Assembly (NCBI GenBank): GCA_001692895.1
Contig: KV748184.1
Coordinates: 868,001 to 932,000, forward strand
Reading direction: 5' to 3'
Length of the DNA: 64,000 nucleotides
Source: Cenococcum geophilum 1.58
Lineage: Eukaryota; Ascomycota; Dothideomycetes; Gloniales; Gloniaceae
Part shown: piece after piece, positions 34,012 through 45,948 of the stretch
Layout: every line of letters starts with the position of its first letter
How positions within the stretch are numbered: the first letter of the stretch is position 1
Made by a program: the position numbers and the translations under genes
Notes under the pieces: model-generated
What the model saw: the letters and a program-made list of their open reading frames with translations, nothing else
What the model was told of the DNA's origin: nothing
Databases searched by the model: none

Positions 34012-35170
34012 CTATAAACTCTTTTTGACTGACCCATTTTGCACTTTGCTAGAGGAATTTTCTCGTTTTACTACTACTGGTAGTGATAGCAGATGAGGCC
34101 ATATCATTTCGTAATCGTCCTGTCTGTAGTTCAAGCAATGACGAAGCCAAATACCCCACATGATATAGAAGTATGCGCCGATGCCCGTCATGAGATGCCT
34201 TCGTGTTACAGTCAATAGGAGAACCTACTAAAGGCAAGAAGAAAGAACTCACCACCAGCCATGGCCCTCAAGAAGAATTCCCCATGGCAGGCCCACCTGC
34301 CGTCTCCAACGCCTTAGCGTGGGACAGAACTCATTATCCAGTGTCCAGATAGCAAACCCACCCAAGAAAATGCTCAAGCCACATGCGATCATCTTCCACA
34401 TTTTACTTATAATGTCCTTGTCCCTCTGGTCTTGTCTGTCATGCTCCCTTTTGACAGCTCCGTTTTGATGAGGTTCTGTGCGGGCCCTCTCCTTTGCGCG
34501 GAAAGAAGGTCTTATGTTTACTTCCATAACCCACATGCTTCGGAACAACACAATTGCTGTTAAGAGTGCGTACATGTTTTGGTGGAAGGCAGGATCTTGT
34601 AAGTAGTGATAGTACAAGGTAATAAATAGCGCCAATGACACCAGAAACATGCCCAGAAATATAGAGTACTGTTTTGATTTCCCGTAGGAGAATGTGGCAT
34701 AAAACATAAGGCAGGTAGTGTATATCATGGATAATTCGTCGACAAGCTGCATCGGGTCTATAGTCTCGCAACACATCAGAAATGTATCCAGCTGAGGCAG
34801 CTCGTTGATTGTAGTTGAGAACGTACATTTTAAAGTGGTATGGAAAAGAAAGCTCCCAGTCCCCACCAGCAAATATCCAAAGAACGTAACGAGAAATATT
34901 CTATCATGCCCGTTTTTCAAGCAATTGTTGATGCCCTTGACAGCAAGGTACATGAATAAGAGATTTGTAAGGGTATTTACGATTTCGGCGGAGTAGATAG
35001 TCGCATAATAATCCTGACTGCGGTTGGAATGCGCGCACATAAATGAGATTGATTGAACGGAAGTGTACCTCTTCACACCAATTTAACGTTGATGTCACCG
35101 GAGACCACCGTCCTTCCCTTGATGGAGGATAGGGTATGGACGGAAGCCATGATAATACACTTTCTGCCAT
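34012..35170 (-). CDS. Alkaline ceramidase (YPC1/YDC1, ACER family)
   Basis: ER/Golgi membrane hydrolase that splits (phyto)ceramide into a sphingoid base and a fatty acid. The joined product is 326 aa. The zinc-site histidines are visible in GSFLFHTTLKY and GHGWWHLMTG, and the conserved acidic pair in QLVDELSMIY. Seven hydrophobic segments include IVNTLTNLLFMYLAVKG, FLVTFFGYLLVG, FLGMFLVSLALFITLYYHY and MIACGLSIFLGGFAIW. A charged loop of about 35 residues (FRAKERARTEPHQNG) is inserted before the sixth segment. Introns at 35014-35068, 34758-34826 and 34199-34252. The start at 35170 gives MAESVLSWLPSIPYPP and the NWCEEDYYATIY junction expected for the family. It is head to head with prefoldin subunit 1. 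Confidence 0.93.
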
Positions 35171-35579
35171 GCTGTATCAAGAAGTAAGTTCGGGAAACAG
35201 AATTGAGTCAACGTCGCGTTCTGGAGAGTAAGCTGCTGCGAAGACCGGGAACGGGCGGAAGTATGGTGGAGTGGCAGACGCGCTTCAGTAAGCCATTCTA
35301 TTCCTAAAGTGTAGCAATAAGTGATAGTTAGGCAACTTGGGAGCTTGACAGGAAGTTGAAGTAGCTCATGCGAAGAGAAACCACTTCTTTATGCTATCCT
35401 TGCCGAGGTAGCTTGGCGCGCCCAGTGCGCCTTTTATTGCCCGCAACCGGGTTTCGAAATCCAATCACATTGCAGCACATCCTCTCTGGGATTGAAAAGC
35501 CGTGCATTTAGGCCCTCATTTGGTTTGTTGCGGCATCTATCATCGAAGCTCGTTCGCTGTCAGCCTGTAACCCGTCCAC
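35171..35579. promoter_or_regulatory. Bidirectional promoter region, ceramidase / prefoldin 1
   Basis: 409 bp between two divergent start codons. No gene; no TATA box stands out. A CCAAT-like ATCCAATCA lies at 35459-35467. Confidence 0.45.
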
Positions 35580-36060
35580 ATGTCGATTCCGAATGAGGCA
35601 CTGCAGAAGGTGAGCAGAAAGGCCCGTACCGTTCCGCCTTATATGCATCTGACCATCTTTTCCTACTTAGCTGCTGCAGGAGATTGAGCAGAAAGCGAGT
35701 TTCTCTCAGCAGCAGATTGGCATAGTCAAGGCCCAGATTGCAGCAAAGAATCGGGAGGGTCGGATCCTGCAGCTGACGTCGAGTGAAGTTGCGTCGCTTC
35801 CAGAAGAAACGAATGTCTACGAAGGTGTTGGAAAGATGTGAGCCTAGTCTCCAGACTACTAGATGTCCCAATTTGTCTGACCGGCCCCACCTAGGTTTGT
35901 ATGGAATCCCTCAGCAGATGTGAAGCAGAGGCTGGCAGCAGAGAGTGAGGAGCTGAAGTCTGATGCATCGAACCTGGAGAAGAAGCTGCATTACCTAGAG
36001 ACGACATACAAGAACAGCCAGCAAAGCATTGAGCAATTATTCCGGTCTGGCGGAGGTTGA
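35580..36060 (+). CDS. pfd1: Prefoldin subunit 1
   Basis: Beta-type subunit of the hexameric prefoldin co-chaperone, which hands unfolded actin and tubulin to the CCT chaperonin in the cytosol. 120 aa: N-terminal helix MSIPNEALQK-LLQEIEQKASF, the beta-hairpin LQLTSSEVASLPEETNVYEG and VGKMFVWNP, and a C-terminal coiled coil ELKSDASNLEKKLHYLETTY. Two introns, 35610-35670 and 35838-35894, both in frame. Length and motifs match the family closely. Confidence 0.95.
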
Positions 36061-37292
36061 TGGAGGAGAAAGTTGTGCTCGACTCGCAACTAAATGTCTC
36101 GGATAGTTCTCTGAAAGTCTCTACTAGGTACAGAACTAGCATATCGGGCAGTCTCGAGAATATTCACTATATACAGAACTGCGATTATGAGCCACCGGCA
36201 AGGAACTGGGGTCAGGATATAAGCAGTGATTAGCCTCTCAAATTCCTCGAGCTACGAATTTCCACATCAATGCATACTTGTGGCCCCCACCAGCAATGAC
36301 AGCGCACCACAAAGACTGAACCTGGTCGTTTAAGGCTTATGATGCAGACCCCCTTTCTGTTGAGAAATTTGATTTCTGAGCGGCTGAAAAGCCTGAGATC
36401 GCTCTTCCCGAGTTTGCTGGGACGTGTTTGACAGCTGAATGAAATGTGGAGTCTTCCCGCAATATGGCGTCCACAAATCGCTCCACGTCGCCGCCTGCCC
36501 AGAGACTCCAAAAGATGCCGTGCGAGAGTGGTCACGATGATTTTGAAGGTCACGCAGCTTGTTTTAAGAAGCTCTCGTGGCCGCCCTGCCGACGATGAAA
36601 TTATTCGTTGTCTGCATGCCCAAACACGGCTGTCGATCGGTGTGGCTGGAGAGACCAAGAGCGCTTTGCCGCCCGAGGCCGGGGCAGTTAGCAGACAGGG
36701 CGGTCTCGCATCGCACAGAAATAGATGCCATAACCAACCCCCTCCCGCGAGTCAGCTTTTCGCGAGTAGAAACACTTGTAGAGAAACCGCGCGAACGTCC
36801 TTGAAACAGAAAGCAACTTGGGCTTAAAAAGCAGCGGCAACTGACAGGTTTGTGGTGGTGTATCAGCTTTGTCATGGAATTCTACGCGGGCGCATCAGGG
36901 CTACATGCATGCATGGGGCCTTGCCTCACGCCAGAAGAGGTAAGTGTGACCTGCACGCCGCACATAAGTTCTGGCGGAGGCCCAGCGTTGCCTGATGACC
37001 GTCAAGTCAGTCTCGCACTCCTGGCCCCCAAAAAGCTGCTGTCTTTTCGGTCAAGTCACTTGTTCTCTTCCCAGCTTATCACGCTCACCTTACGTTATTC
37101 TCTTGCGAATCCTGATCTTCAGCCTTCCGTCCTGATTCCACCCCACTTTCCTCCTTCAGCGAACCTTCCCATCCAGCTAGCACTGAACCGTCAACTACCG
37201 GACAAGCCTATTCCTCCAAATCCTTCCTTCTCTGTGATCTCTCTCTCCGAGTAGCCTGCTACACTCCTCTTTCCCCTGCCGTATTGCCCACT
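36061..37292. other. 1.2-kb intergenic region
   Basis: 3' end of pfd1 and leader of the coiled-coil gene. The C/T-rich sequence at 37040-37290 is likely a 5' leader. Open frames at 36230-36658 and 36444-36827 overlap on opposite strands and have no family features. Confidence 0.45.
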
Positions 37293-39332
37293 ATGCCGCC
37301 GGCAGACTATTGGGACGAGGATGACGAGTGGTACTCTTCAACCGAAAGGGTTGTGGGCGGTGCCCGCCATGTACGACCAAACCCGCCTCTACCACCACGT
37401 CGCCCTCGTATGGACGATTACGGACGCCGAAGTGACCGCTTCCTCGCTCCCGAGACAAGCGGCTTTACGACCTCTCTCCACCGCACGCGATCTCAGGGCC
37501 ACTCGCCTGCACCCAACGTAACCATCTATAATACTCTCGATAATGATACCAGCCCACATTTGCGTTCAGACCCGCACGTGCGCTCAGAGGCACGCAGCCG
37601 GGGAGCGAGCCCGCTGCCCAGCCCCCGCGGCCGGTTTGACGATCAATGGGCAGTGGCAGAACAATTGTCAGAGCTCAAGCAGGAGGTGGCACGGGGACGG
37701 CGATCTCGCTCGCAGTCCCGAGGAGGACACCACCACCGTGACTCGTCTCCAGGGTATGAACAGTGGCAGCTTCAGGTTGCTAACGAGCGACTCAGGGAGG
37801 CGGAGGAACGCCTAAATCAGGAAAAGAAGGAAGAACTTCTCAAGAAGAGGATGGAATTGAAATACCTTAAGACACAAAGAGAACGCGATGACGAGGAGGC
37901 ACGCATTAAGGCCGAGGAAGACCGATTCGCGAAACAATTGGAGCTCAAGTACATGAAAGATCAAAGAGAACGAGAGGAGGAAGCTGCGCGTATTAAGCAT
38001 GATGAAGAACTTTATGAAAAGAAATTGGAGTTGAAATTACTAAAAAGCCAGAAAGAACGGGACGATGAAGCCGCACGTATTAAGCATGATGAACAACTTT
38101 ATGAAAGGAAAATGGAGTTGAGATTACTGAAAAGCCAGAAAGAACGGGACGATGAAGCCGCACGTATTAAGCATGATGAACAACTTTATGAAAGGAAAAT
38201 GGAGTTGAAATTACTGAAAAGCCAGAAAGAACGGGACGATGAAGCCGCACGTATNAAGCATGAGGAAGAACATTACGAGAGGAAATTGGAGCTGAAATTA
38301 CTAAAAGGCCAGAAAGACCGCGAAGATGAAGCAGCACGTCTTAAGGCGGAGGAAGAACGTCTCAGGAAAGAGTGGGAATTCAAGCAGGAGAAGGAAGAGA
38401 GGAAGAGGGAGCGGCAAGCAAAAGAAGCCGAGGAGGAGCGCAAGAGGATCATTGCCGAGAATACCTTAAAGCTTGAGAAAGCGGAAAGAGAGGCGAAAGA
38501 AGCTCGCCAGAGGGCCGTTGACGAATACAACGCGAAGAAGGCAAAGGAAGAAAAGGAAGCGAAGGAGGCGCGAGACAGAGCTATCGCCGATTATGAAAGA
38601 AAGAAGTCTGAGGATGCGCATAAAGCCAAAGAGCAGAGGGAAATATTGATCATGCAGCTCAAGATGGAAGAGGACAAGAAGAAGGAAAGGGAAAAGAGAG
38701 AATGGGAAGAGTTTCTCCGCAAACAGAAGGACAAAGAAGAGGAAGAGAAGGCTAAGAAGAAGAAGCAAGAGGAAGACCTTGAGGAGCAAATGCGAAAGCG
38801 CCTCCATCAATTCGGCTTCCAGGAGAACCAAATCCAAGCCATGATCAAGCCAGAGAAGGCCCCCCAACTCCAGCAAGGTCTCACGCCCGTAAATCCTCTT
38901 CAATTAGGATACCAGCCGACCTACGTTAAAGTCCATAAGGATCACTTGTCCATTGACACCCTGGTGTACTATGACATCCCATGGGAGTATGATAGAGTAT
39001 GTCACTGATTCTTTCCTCCCTTACCTCCTACACAGCGACCCTTTGCAACTGCTATTTTCTGAAAGCCTCGGCTAACTTTGAGTGAACAGAATGACCAAGA
39101 TTATATCATCATCCTTCGTGAGATGGATCCTAAAGAAACCGATATCCTCTTTGAACATACTCGTCGCCTCCGCTCTCGTGGCACGAACCGCCTTCTTATT
39201 GAAGAACGTCACACTCACAATAAGCCTGAGTACGCCTGGGTACGCAAACGTGAGCGTAAGCCCAGTGCTTCACCAAGCCGCCGGCGTAGCTCGCCTAAGC
39301 GTGTTGTCGGAATTAAGGAAATGTTCTTTTGA
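37293..39332 (+). CDS. Large charged coiled-coil protein with internal 29-residue repeats
   Basis: Fungal protein of unknown function, 648 aa. The N-terminus (1-150) is disordered and rich in Arg, Ser and Pro. Residues about 165-510 form a continuous Glu/Lys/Arg coiled coil. At its heart are five 29-residue units of the form AARIKHDEQLYERKMELKLL-KSQKERDDE (37911-38345). The C-terminal globular part contains YVKVHKDHLSIDTLVYYDIPWEYD and, after an intron at 38997-39089, DYIIILREMDPKETDILFEH. The end is basic (RRRSSPKR). I recognise the DILFEHTRRLR tail from other fungal coiled-coil proteins but cannot name a function. Base 38255 is N, in the fourth repeat unit. The first ATG at 37293 is used; the frame is open further upstream only through a TTG. 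Confidence 0.85.
37911..38345 (+). repeat. 87-bp tandem repeat within the coiled-coil gene
   Basis: Five units of 87 bp. The two middle ones (about 38085-38258) differ by hardly any base, while the outer ones have diverged. The unresolved base N at 38255 falls inside, so copy number in the assembly may be unreliable. Confidence 0.85.
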
Positions 39333-39977
39333 AGAGAGCGTCTTGTGGAAAATATATTGTCTATGGCTTACGAAAATTACAATGTCGTGCTCCTGGCGGT
39401 GATAACACTTTGGGTTACGATGTCAATGACAATTTCGATGTTCATGACACTTGGGACTCTTATGATAGGCGAAGAAGATGGCAGTTATTATTCATCTGAA
39501 CTAGGGCGTATGTCATTCATTGGGGTTCTATCGTTATCATACCAGCTCAACCTAACAAATTTTTGGGAAAATTTCTTCTGCACATTAAACAGCTTCTCTG
39601 CAGCGACGCTGAGAGGTGGTAATCCGTGCCCATGGGGGTTTTTGATTATAGTTCGCAGTTTTGACTTTTGGACACTTTGGTAATGGGTTTGGAGACGGAT
39701 GACTGCACGTTTCATTGTGGCTATGTATTGCTTAAATCACGATTATACTCATATCACTACCTTCTTGCACCCATGAAGTTAATGTGATAGATCTGTAGAG
39801 GTAATGCTGAGCCGAGTCGTCAATTAAGTCTTGTGCATATGAGCCATTTCATGTATTTACATTAGTTTGTTGAGCAGCGATATCTTCATGCCGTCAATCT
39901 TCCAAAGTACAGCCAGTCCAACAACTGGCGCTATTCACTTCAAAACTTCCAGACCATAAGTTGCTGCTTTTATTATC
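39333..39977. other. Convergent 3' intergenic region
   Basis: 3' untranslated sequence between the coiled-coil gene and the convergent carrier gene. An open frame at 39345-39683 has no family features. Confidence 0.45.
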
Positions 39978-41072
39978 TCATAGCACCTCGCCAGCAGTCT
40001 CTTTCCACCTAACCTCTGCCCTCCGAATCAACTCCTCGTACACCGTCCACGCCAACGCGCTACTCATCGCTTTCCTTGCCATGCGAATCCCCAACCCATC
40101 GAACAATGAGCTCACACCCTCCTCCCTGAGCATCAGCTTCGCCGCCTGCACCATATTCCCATACTTTTGCGGCATAAGTTGCAGACGCGTCTTTATGGCA
40201 TCAAACGGATTCGTAAATGCGGTGCCCAACCCCGCAGCCGCAACGCCACTGGCAAAATTAATCCCCGCCGCCGCCTTCATGCTCAGCTCGCCAGCCGCTG
40301 CCCCGGAGGACGTAGAATCAGTCTTATGCACCTTGGCAGCGAGCGCAGACAGGCGCTTCTTGCTCTGCTCGTAGAAGAGGACGTAGAGGCCGGCATAGGG
40401 GGCGTCGCGCACGGCAGTGGCGCCGAAGCCGGCGACGAAGCCGCGCAGGCCCTCGGTGGCGAAGATGGCGCGTGAGGCCGTGAACAGCGACTTGTAAGCG
40501 TACAGCGACGACTCGTAGCGCACCTTGATGACGGTGATGGGCATCATGAGGAAGCCGGCCCACGTGCGCGCCGCGGCGCCCGTTAGTAGGTTCGATGTGT
40601 TGGAGAGCTTGGGCAGGTTCGACGAGTGTGACGCCCGGCTTTTGCCGCTACGGCTGTCTACATTGTTGCTGGTGGCCGCCGAGTCGGCGAGCAGGCTCGC
40701 TCGCGCAACTTTCTGTCGCAGCGCATTGAGGGTCGAGAAGTAGATTGCGGAACCGCAGCCTGTGCGGAGCGCGGAGGGTAAGGTGCCACGCCAGAACTGG
40801 CGGATCGGTTGTGGTCCGCTGGCAATGGAGCGGATGGTTGAGAGGAGGGTTGTGTGGTGGGATTGCTGCACCCGGGTTTTGAGGAGGTCGGCGGGCTGGA
40901 GGAGGACGGCGGATAGGATGCCGGAGCCTAGGCCGGCGAAGAAATGGACTATTAGTCCAGTTAGTACAGGTTCCAGAGAGTGATTTGGGGCATTGTGAGT
41001 GAGAGAGCTGAGGAGAGCCGAGAAGCAAGGCTTACATGAAGACGACGAGCGCGATTTGCCGCCATCTGACAT
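39978..41072 (-). CDS. hem25: Mitochondrial glycine carrier Hem25 (SLC25A38 type)
   Basis: Inner-membrane carrier that brings glycine into mitochondria for 5-aminolevulinate synthesis, the first step of haem formation. 335 aa with three carrier repeats, each with its signature: [22 protein letters not shown] and [31 protein letters not shown] at the first helix is diagnostic of the SLC25A38 group. A Ser/Ala-rich insertion of about 40 residues separates repeats one and two. One intron, 40949-41035 (87 nt). It happens to be open in frame, so the intron is argued from the join [14 protein letters not shown] and the GTAAGC...ACTAATAG signals. Start at 41072 ([12 protein letters not shown]). Confidence 0.92.
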   Translation of the reverse strand: MSDGGKSRSSSSCKPCFSALLSSLTHNAPNHSLEPVLTGLIVHFFAGLGSGILSAVLLQPADLLKTRVQQSHHTTLLSTIRSIASGPQPIRQFWRGTLPSALRTGCGSAIYFSTLNALRQKVARASLLADSAATSNNVDSRSGKSRASHSSNLPKLSNTSNLLTGAAARTWAGFLMMPITVIKVRYESSLYAYKSLFTASRAIFATEGLRGFVAGFGATAVRDAPYAGLYVLFYEQSKKRLSALAAKVHKTDSTSSGAAAGELSMKAAAGINFASGVAAAGLGTAFTNPFDAIKTRLQLMPQKYGNMVQAAKLMLREEGVSSLFDGLGIRMARKAMSSALAWTVYEELIRRAEVRWKETAGEVL

Positions 41073-41526
41073 TGCACTGCTTTCATGCAAATTAATTGTT
41101 ATGAGCAATGATCGTTCTGGAGACCTAGCATGGTGCGGTCTGAGAAGGATGTAGCAGAGGTGTTTACTGATAGCCAACGTAAATGTTGGAGAGTGAGGTC
41201 ATCAATGGTAGTTGCGGCAGGTTCCTTAACCCCAGCAATATGCACAGCAACGGAAACTTTATGTATGAGCTGGCCCCCTTTAGACCAACAGCAGCAGACG
41301 AATATGCAACATTTGCACTCATATGCAACAATCATTCTACGAAAGCTGTCTCGTGAACACATGTCTCTATGCAAATACCAAAATGTTAGGCTGCAGGCTG
41401 TGAAACTCCGCCACGACATTCCATGATCCCGATTCTCGCCGGCCCTGATAAACGCCATTCCGTGGGGAACCGTGAAAAAGAGACCATCTGGAAAGACTTG
41501 CATTGACTTGCGTTTCTGTACTCCTC
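41073..41526. promoter_or_regulatory. Upstream region of hem25
   Basis: 454 bp between the hem25 start codon and the stop of TRAPPC11 on the same strand. No gene recognised. Confidence 0.45.
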
Positions 41527-44500
41527 TTACCGCTCACTATCCCTTTCTTCTATACCAACCCAAATCATTACGCCCTTCTTATCCACCCTCATCCCCTCCG
41601 TTCCCAACACCTTCAGCGTTTTATTGAAGTATCGATCTACTACCCGTAACTGTGGAGTTACCCAAGCTCCACCTACCAAAGGTAGAATGTTGTAGCGTAC
41701 AGTCTGTCTGCTCATCGGCAGCAAGTGCAGAGCTCGAAGTTTGGGTCCGCTGAAGCCGAACTCCTCACTAGCTTCCATATTAAGCTCGAATGTAAGGAAG
41801 TGCATTGTAGGATTCTCTAGCGTGTAATCGAGATGAATAAGGCAGGTCACTGAAGCTGATGGATACGCCGTGGCTAAGACACGAGGCTCGCTACTAGGCA
41901 CATGGAGGCGAGGTATTGCAAGCGTGGACGTGGCAACCCGGCCTTCGTCGTTGGGGCTAGGTTTTCTCCAAGTGATGCTTAGACTTATGTCGAGAGCGGA
42001 TGAACGGCGTTCCTCGAGGTTAGGTTTGCGCATGTCAAGACAGAATGAACGTTCTTGAAGTTCTTGAGGAGCAATCTCGGTGTCCGCTGAAGGAAATTCC
42101 TTGGATATCGTACAAACGGCGCCACCGTGAACGGCATGGAGATTAAGACTCATATCTTGAATTATAAGAGCCTCTTCAGCGAACGAGGCAACCTTCGCCT
42201 TCAACTGCCATTTTTGTGCAATCCCATAGGCGGTGACTGAAGAAGTATTATTCGATCCACCATCTTGGACCTCGAAAAAGCTCGGCCACGGGTCGGGGTG
42301 GACTCTAGCCGTAAAGTCGTAGCTTGCTTCAAACGGGCCAACGAATATGAGGTCGGCAATCAGCGTTTTTGAGATAGGGATATCTCGATCGCTAAGAACA
42401 TGATAAAGAACTTTTATCTCCAGCGCATAGTCCGAAGGCTCGGAGGGTGCTTTGAACCTGATCGTCTCCGTCCGTTTTGCATTTCGTGCCAATTGTCCAA
42501 CAATATGTCCGGGGAGACCAATCCGAAACCCGTCATTATCTTCAGGGGTTGTATCCGACTCATCCTGAGGCGAACCTCCATGTGATGCCCATAAGAAATC
42601 TAGGGTATCTTTCGATCGGCCGAGGAGTCGAACTTCAAGGACGGCTTCCGTATCTTCCTCTTCTTTGTTGTAGATCTCAATATCGAGAGCAAGTGACTCG
42701 TCCGTATAATATTGTTCGAGCAGGTTGGGTAAACGAATTTCCATCTTGGGAGGCTTGGGCAGAATCTTAATTGTAGTTCCAGAATCTCTATTTAACCGTT
42801 TAGTTTTGGTTCCCGTCTGTCCTCCTATCCACCACGTAGGCATATCATCATTGTCGGTTATCGCGGAAGAACAGACTAGATCGAAGCGCTCAGTCTCAAC
42901 CTCGAGCGTGCTTCTAACAGCATTTACATCGCCTGCTTCACGGAAAAATACTGGGAATAAAAAGACTTTGGTCTGGCCAGGATATATCGTTAAATCCGAG
43001 GAGCCAACCCAGCGAGGCTTTTGCTCCGAGCGGGAGGTTGGAGTAGATTCTTCTAGAGTCAGCTCGATAATTCCAGACATTTCCCCTGAAGCTGTGGCCG
43101 TTTGTATATCAGGTAAATGATGGAAGAGTTGAATCTCGCTGATACAGCCTTTGAGTTGAATGAGGATATTGGACAATGTAACAGGGGCAGATTTGGGTTG
43201 TGCTCTCGATGTCACCGCGATTTGCGATGGAAGAGGCTCCCCGACGTGGCCTTCGCTGTCTGAGAAGGTAAAAGAGACAAATACTACAGTACTATTAGAC
43301 AGATCTTGATTCAGGATGGAGTAACTTACAGCAGGAGGTGACATCTTCGGTACTAACTACTACGGTCGGTTTCCCGGAGCCCTCTACAGGAAAAGAATCG
43401 AGACATGTCATAATATCATGTCTATATCCAGGTTTGGTTTTTAGAACTGCAGCCAGTCAGCATGTGGTAATACAGATTCGTCGAATAAGCGGGTATGTTT
43501 GTTGCGCGGTTCCATGCCTTTTGAGAGGAGTTCCCATTCGGTCACAACAGCCGTTTCAGGGTCTTGCACACGGTTGGCGCATTCATGAAGGGCCCAGGTC
43601 ACCTCAGAGACGAGCGCCCACCATTTTTCTTTTCGCCAGCTCATTCCCTCCCAAAGGGGTCTAAGGAAACTCAAAGCCTCTCCATATCTTCTTGCATGAA
43701 TAAGCGATTTCGCAGCATCCAGACTCAGCTGATCTACCATGCGCTGTTGTCCGCGAGCGTAGTATTCACTTACGGACTGGTTGAGTGTGTCGACAATCTC
43801 GCTGCAGTGATCGAAGCCTTCACTTCCCGAAAGAGGGTGCTCAACATGTGGTTCTGGAACAAGATAATGATCGTATGTGCCATATCTATGAGCCACTTGT
43901 GTTGCAGGTGAAAATCCAGGAGGCGTGCGATCTTCTTCTGGGATATCTTCTGCTAGTACTCGTCGCCTCGTTGCATGACCAGCGGATAACTTGAGCCAAT
44001 ATCCCGCGTGATGCAAGAGATTCCACGGCGAAAGTCTCTCGCCAACAGGGAAAGCTCTCTCTGCAGGTGAGAACAACATGTTCGCGCGCTCTAGCAGAGC
44101 ATCGGCACCCTTAATAGGGTCTATGATGGTAAAAATAGGCAATTCTGCCCTTTGGATAAGTTGCGCCATAATCTTAGCCCATCTGGACTCCCAGGCCTCC
44201 CAGCCATAATTTGCAGATCCTTTCCCTCGTCGGTCTACAAGATCTCGCATCTTAGCTCTGTAGTGGAGCCATGTCTGCACTGCGGAGGTCGGTAGATTAT
44301 TCCAAAGTTGACAACGCACGGAGCGTAGAGCGATAGTATCCGCCAGTAGTCGAGTTTCATCCCATCTGGGAGACCAGCTTGCAGTGGTTTCAAAAACCCC
44401 ATCAGGCCCGAAAAGAGTATCTAGGGCAAAGCCATAGTGCCTCTGCGCAGCATCCATTTCTTGGCGGAATTCTGCAAGCGTTCCTAGCTTGAAGTCATAT

Positions 44501-45484
44501 CGAACCCCCCAGCCTTGGTTTGATAGTGTTTGAGAGGTGCCCTTGGTTGGCGGAGCTGTAGGGGGAGGTATTTGTCCGCGTCCTTTCTTCCGGCGCGCAT
44601 GCTTTGTTAGGTCCCGGTAGTACTCGACACACAGAGGCTGCAAGGCAGACATAACGGAATGGACAAACGAAGAGAGCTCAACCCGTGAGGTATTCGGCGG
44701 CAGAAAGAAGAGTGAATTCTTTGGATCTAGTCCTGTTGCTCGTCTAATGGTAGCTAACCTTTCCTCAATGTCAGGAGCCTCAAGGATTGTTTTATCACTC
44801 AGCAACACAACTACATATCTCGTCTTGTAGTCCGATTTCTGAAGCTGCCCTCTGATATTGTTTATTTCAGTCTTTAGTTGATTGTCATGTAGACTATTCC
44901 GGCTCGGATCTGATGTGAAACCAAAAAAGGACATGAAGACGGATGGTACATAGTATTGGTGCTTTGCAACCCACAAAGGCGTCATGACGCCGTCCGGAAA
45001 TATCGGTGATCCAGGGGATAGGGGAGATATGGGGGAGTGTAGGATCCAGTTAGGTATGGGCGCAATTGTGGGACTGCTGGGAGGAGATATCCCCTCGGAC
45101 ACCTGAGGAGGATCGGCCTTTCGAGGGGGGAGTATAAAGTCCTAACGATCTATGAGTACTCAGGTGCAGACCTCGTAACAGGGCAGGTGCCTGACCTACC
45201 CTCCCGACAGCCCTCAACCTGAACCCTATAAGGCCACCTCTGCGGCTCCCTGGCCTTCCATTCCATGGTGCATCTCTTCCATCAGCATTTAAGAACTCTT
45301 CCAATAATTGATCTGCACGTTCCCCGGTTATTTGGGGGAGCTCTGAGCTTATCGTGGTAGCACCTCTCCCAGGAAGAACGTCATGAACAGCCGGTATTGA
45401 TTCCAGCTCAGGGATAGATCCTAGACCAGAGGCCACGACAAGAGGGAGGTTGTGGGCAACATATTCGGGAGGATAAGCATCCAT
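41527..45484 (-). CDS. trappc11: TRAPP complex subunit 11 (foie gras / gryzun domains)
   Basis: Subunit of the TRAPP vesicle-tethering complex, acting in ER-to-Golgi and Golgi traffic. 1275 aa with the model used. The N-terminal half carries the foie-gras region (VMTPLWVAKHQYYVPSVFMS, SDYKTRYVVVLLSD, LCVEYYRDLTKHARRKKGRG, AALDTLF-type helices, LSPWNLLHHAGYWLKLSA). The C-terminal half carries the gryzun region (EGHVGEPLPSQIAV, YPGQTKVFLFPVFFREAGD, FDLVCSSAITDND). Introns at 45142-45199 and 43284-43329 are ordinary. The third, 43422-43447, is only 26 nt but is the only join that restores the frame (DWLQ-HDIMTCLDSF). Without it the gene splits into two open frames. Head to head with rxt2. An automatic annotation would likely report two genes here. 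Confidence 0.88.
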
Positions 45485-45948
45485 CTCTATGCCCTGCTTG
45501 TGATACCGCTAGCCATTAAGGTGCTAAAATCACATGCGCCTTTCGCCGATAGGAACGATCAAGCTCAGTGTCAGCCGCGAAATTTGAGGATGCCCTGGCA
45601 AACACGGTACATCAGTATTAGTACTGATCGAGAAGTTGACGGGGGTCTGAACAGCTGCCTGTGTTGGAGTCGGCCGTCGGTCATCTGCAGACTGCGGCGC
45701 GTCAGAGTCCTTTCAGCCTTGCGCCAAGCCCGACTCCACAGCCAGAATGCCTTACACTAGAACAATTCACTCCTCCTCCAGTACGCACACAATACCACTG
45801 ACTAGACTCCCATATTCTGGTGTCATTTGCTCTTGCGACCTCTTTGGACTGTTTCCTCTCCTCCAATACGTCAGGTTCTGAATTGTACGGGCCGGACAGT
45901 ATCACCTCAACAGTCTACCGCTGAAGCTGTGGAGCAGCTCATTCCACT
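45485..45948. promoter_or_regulatory. Bidirectional promoter region, TRAPPC11 / rxt2
   Basis: 464 bp between divergent starts. I see no gene in it. Confidence 0.45.

Noticed and set aside
36444..36827. 127-aa plus-strand frame
   Set aside because: Overlaps an equally long minus-strand frame, no family features, lies in the leader region of the next gene.
39345..39683. 112-aa hydrophobic frame after the coiled-coil gene
   Set aside because: Probably 3' untranslated sequence; no start context or family support.
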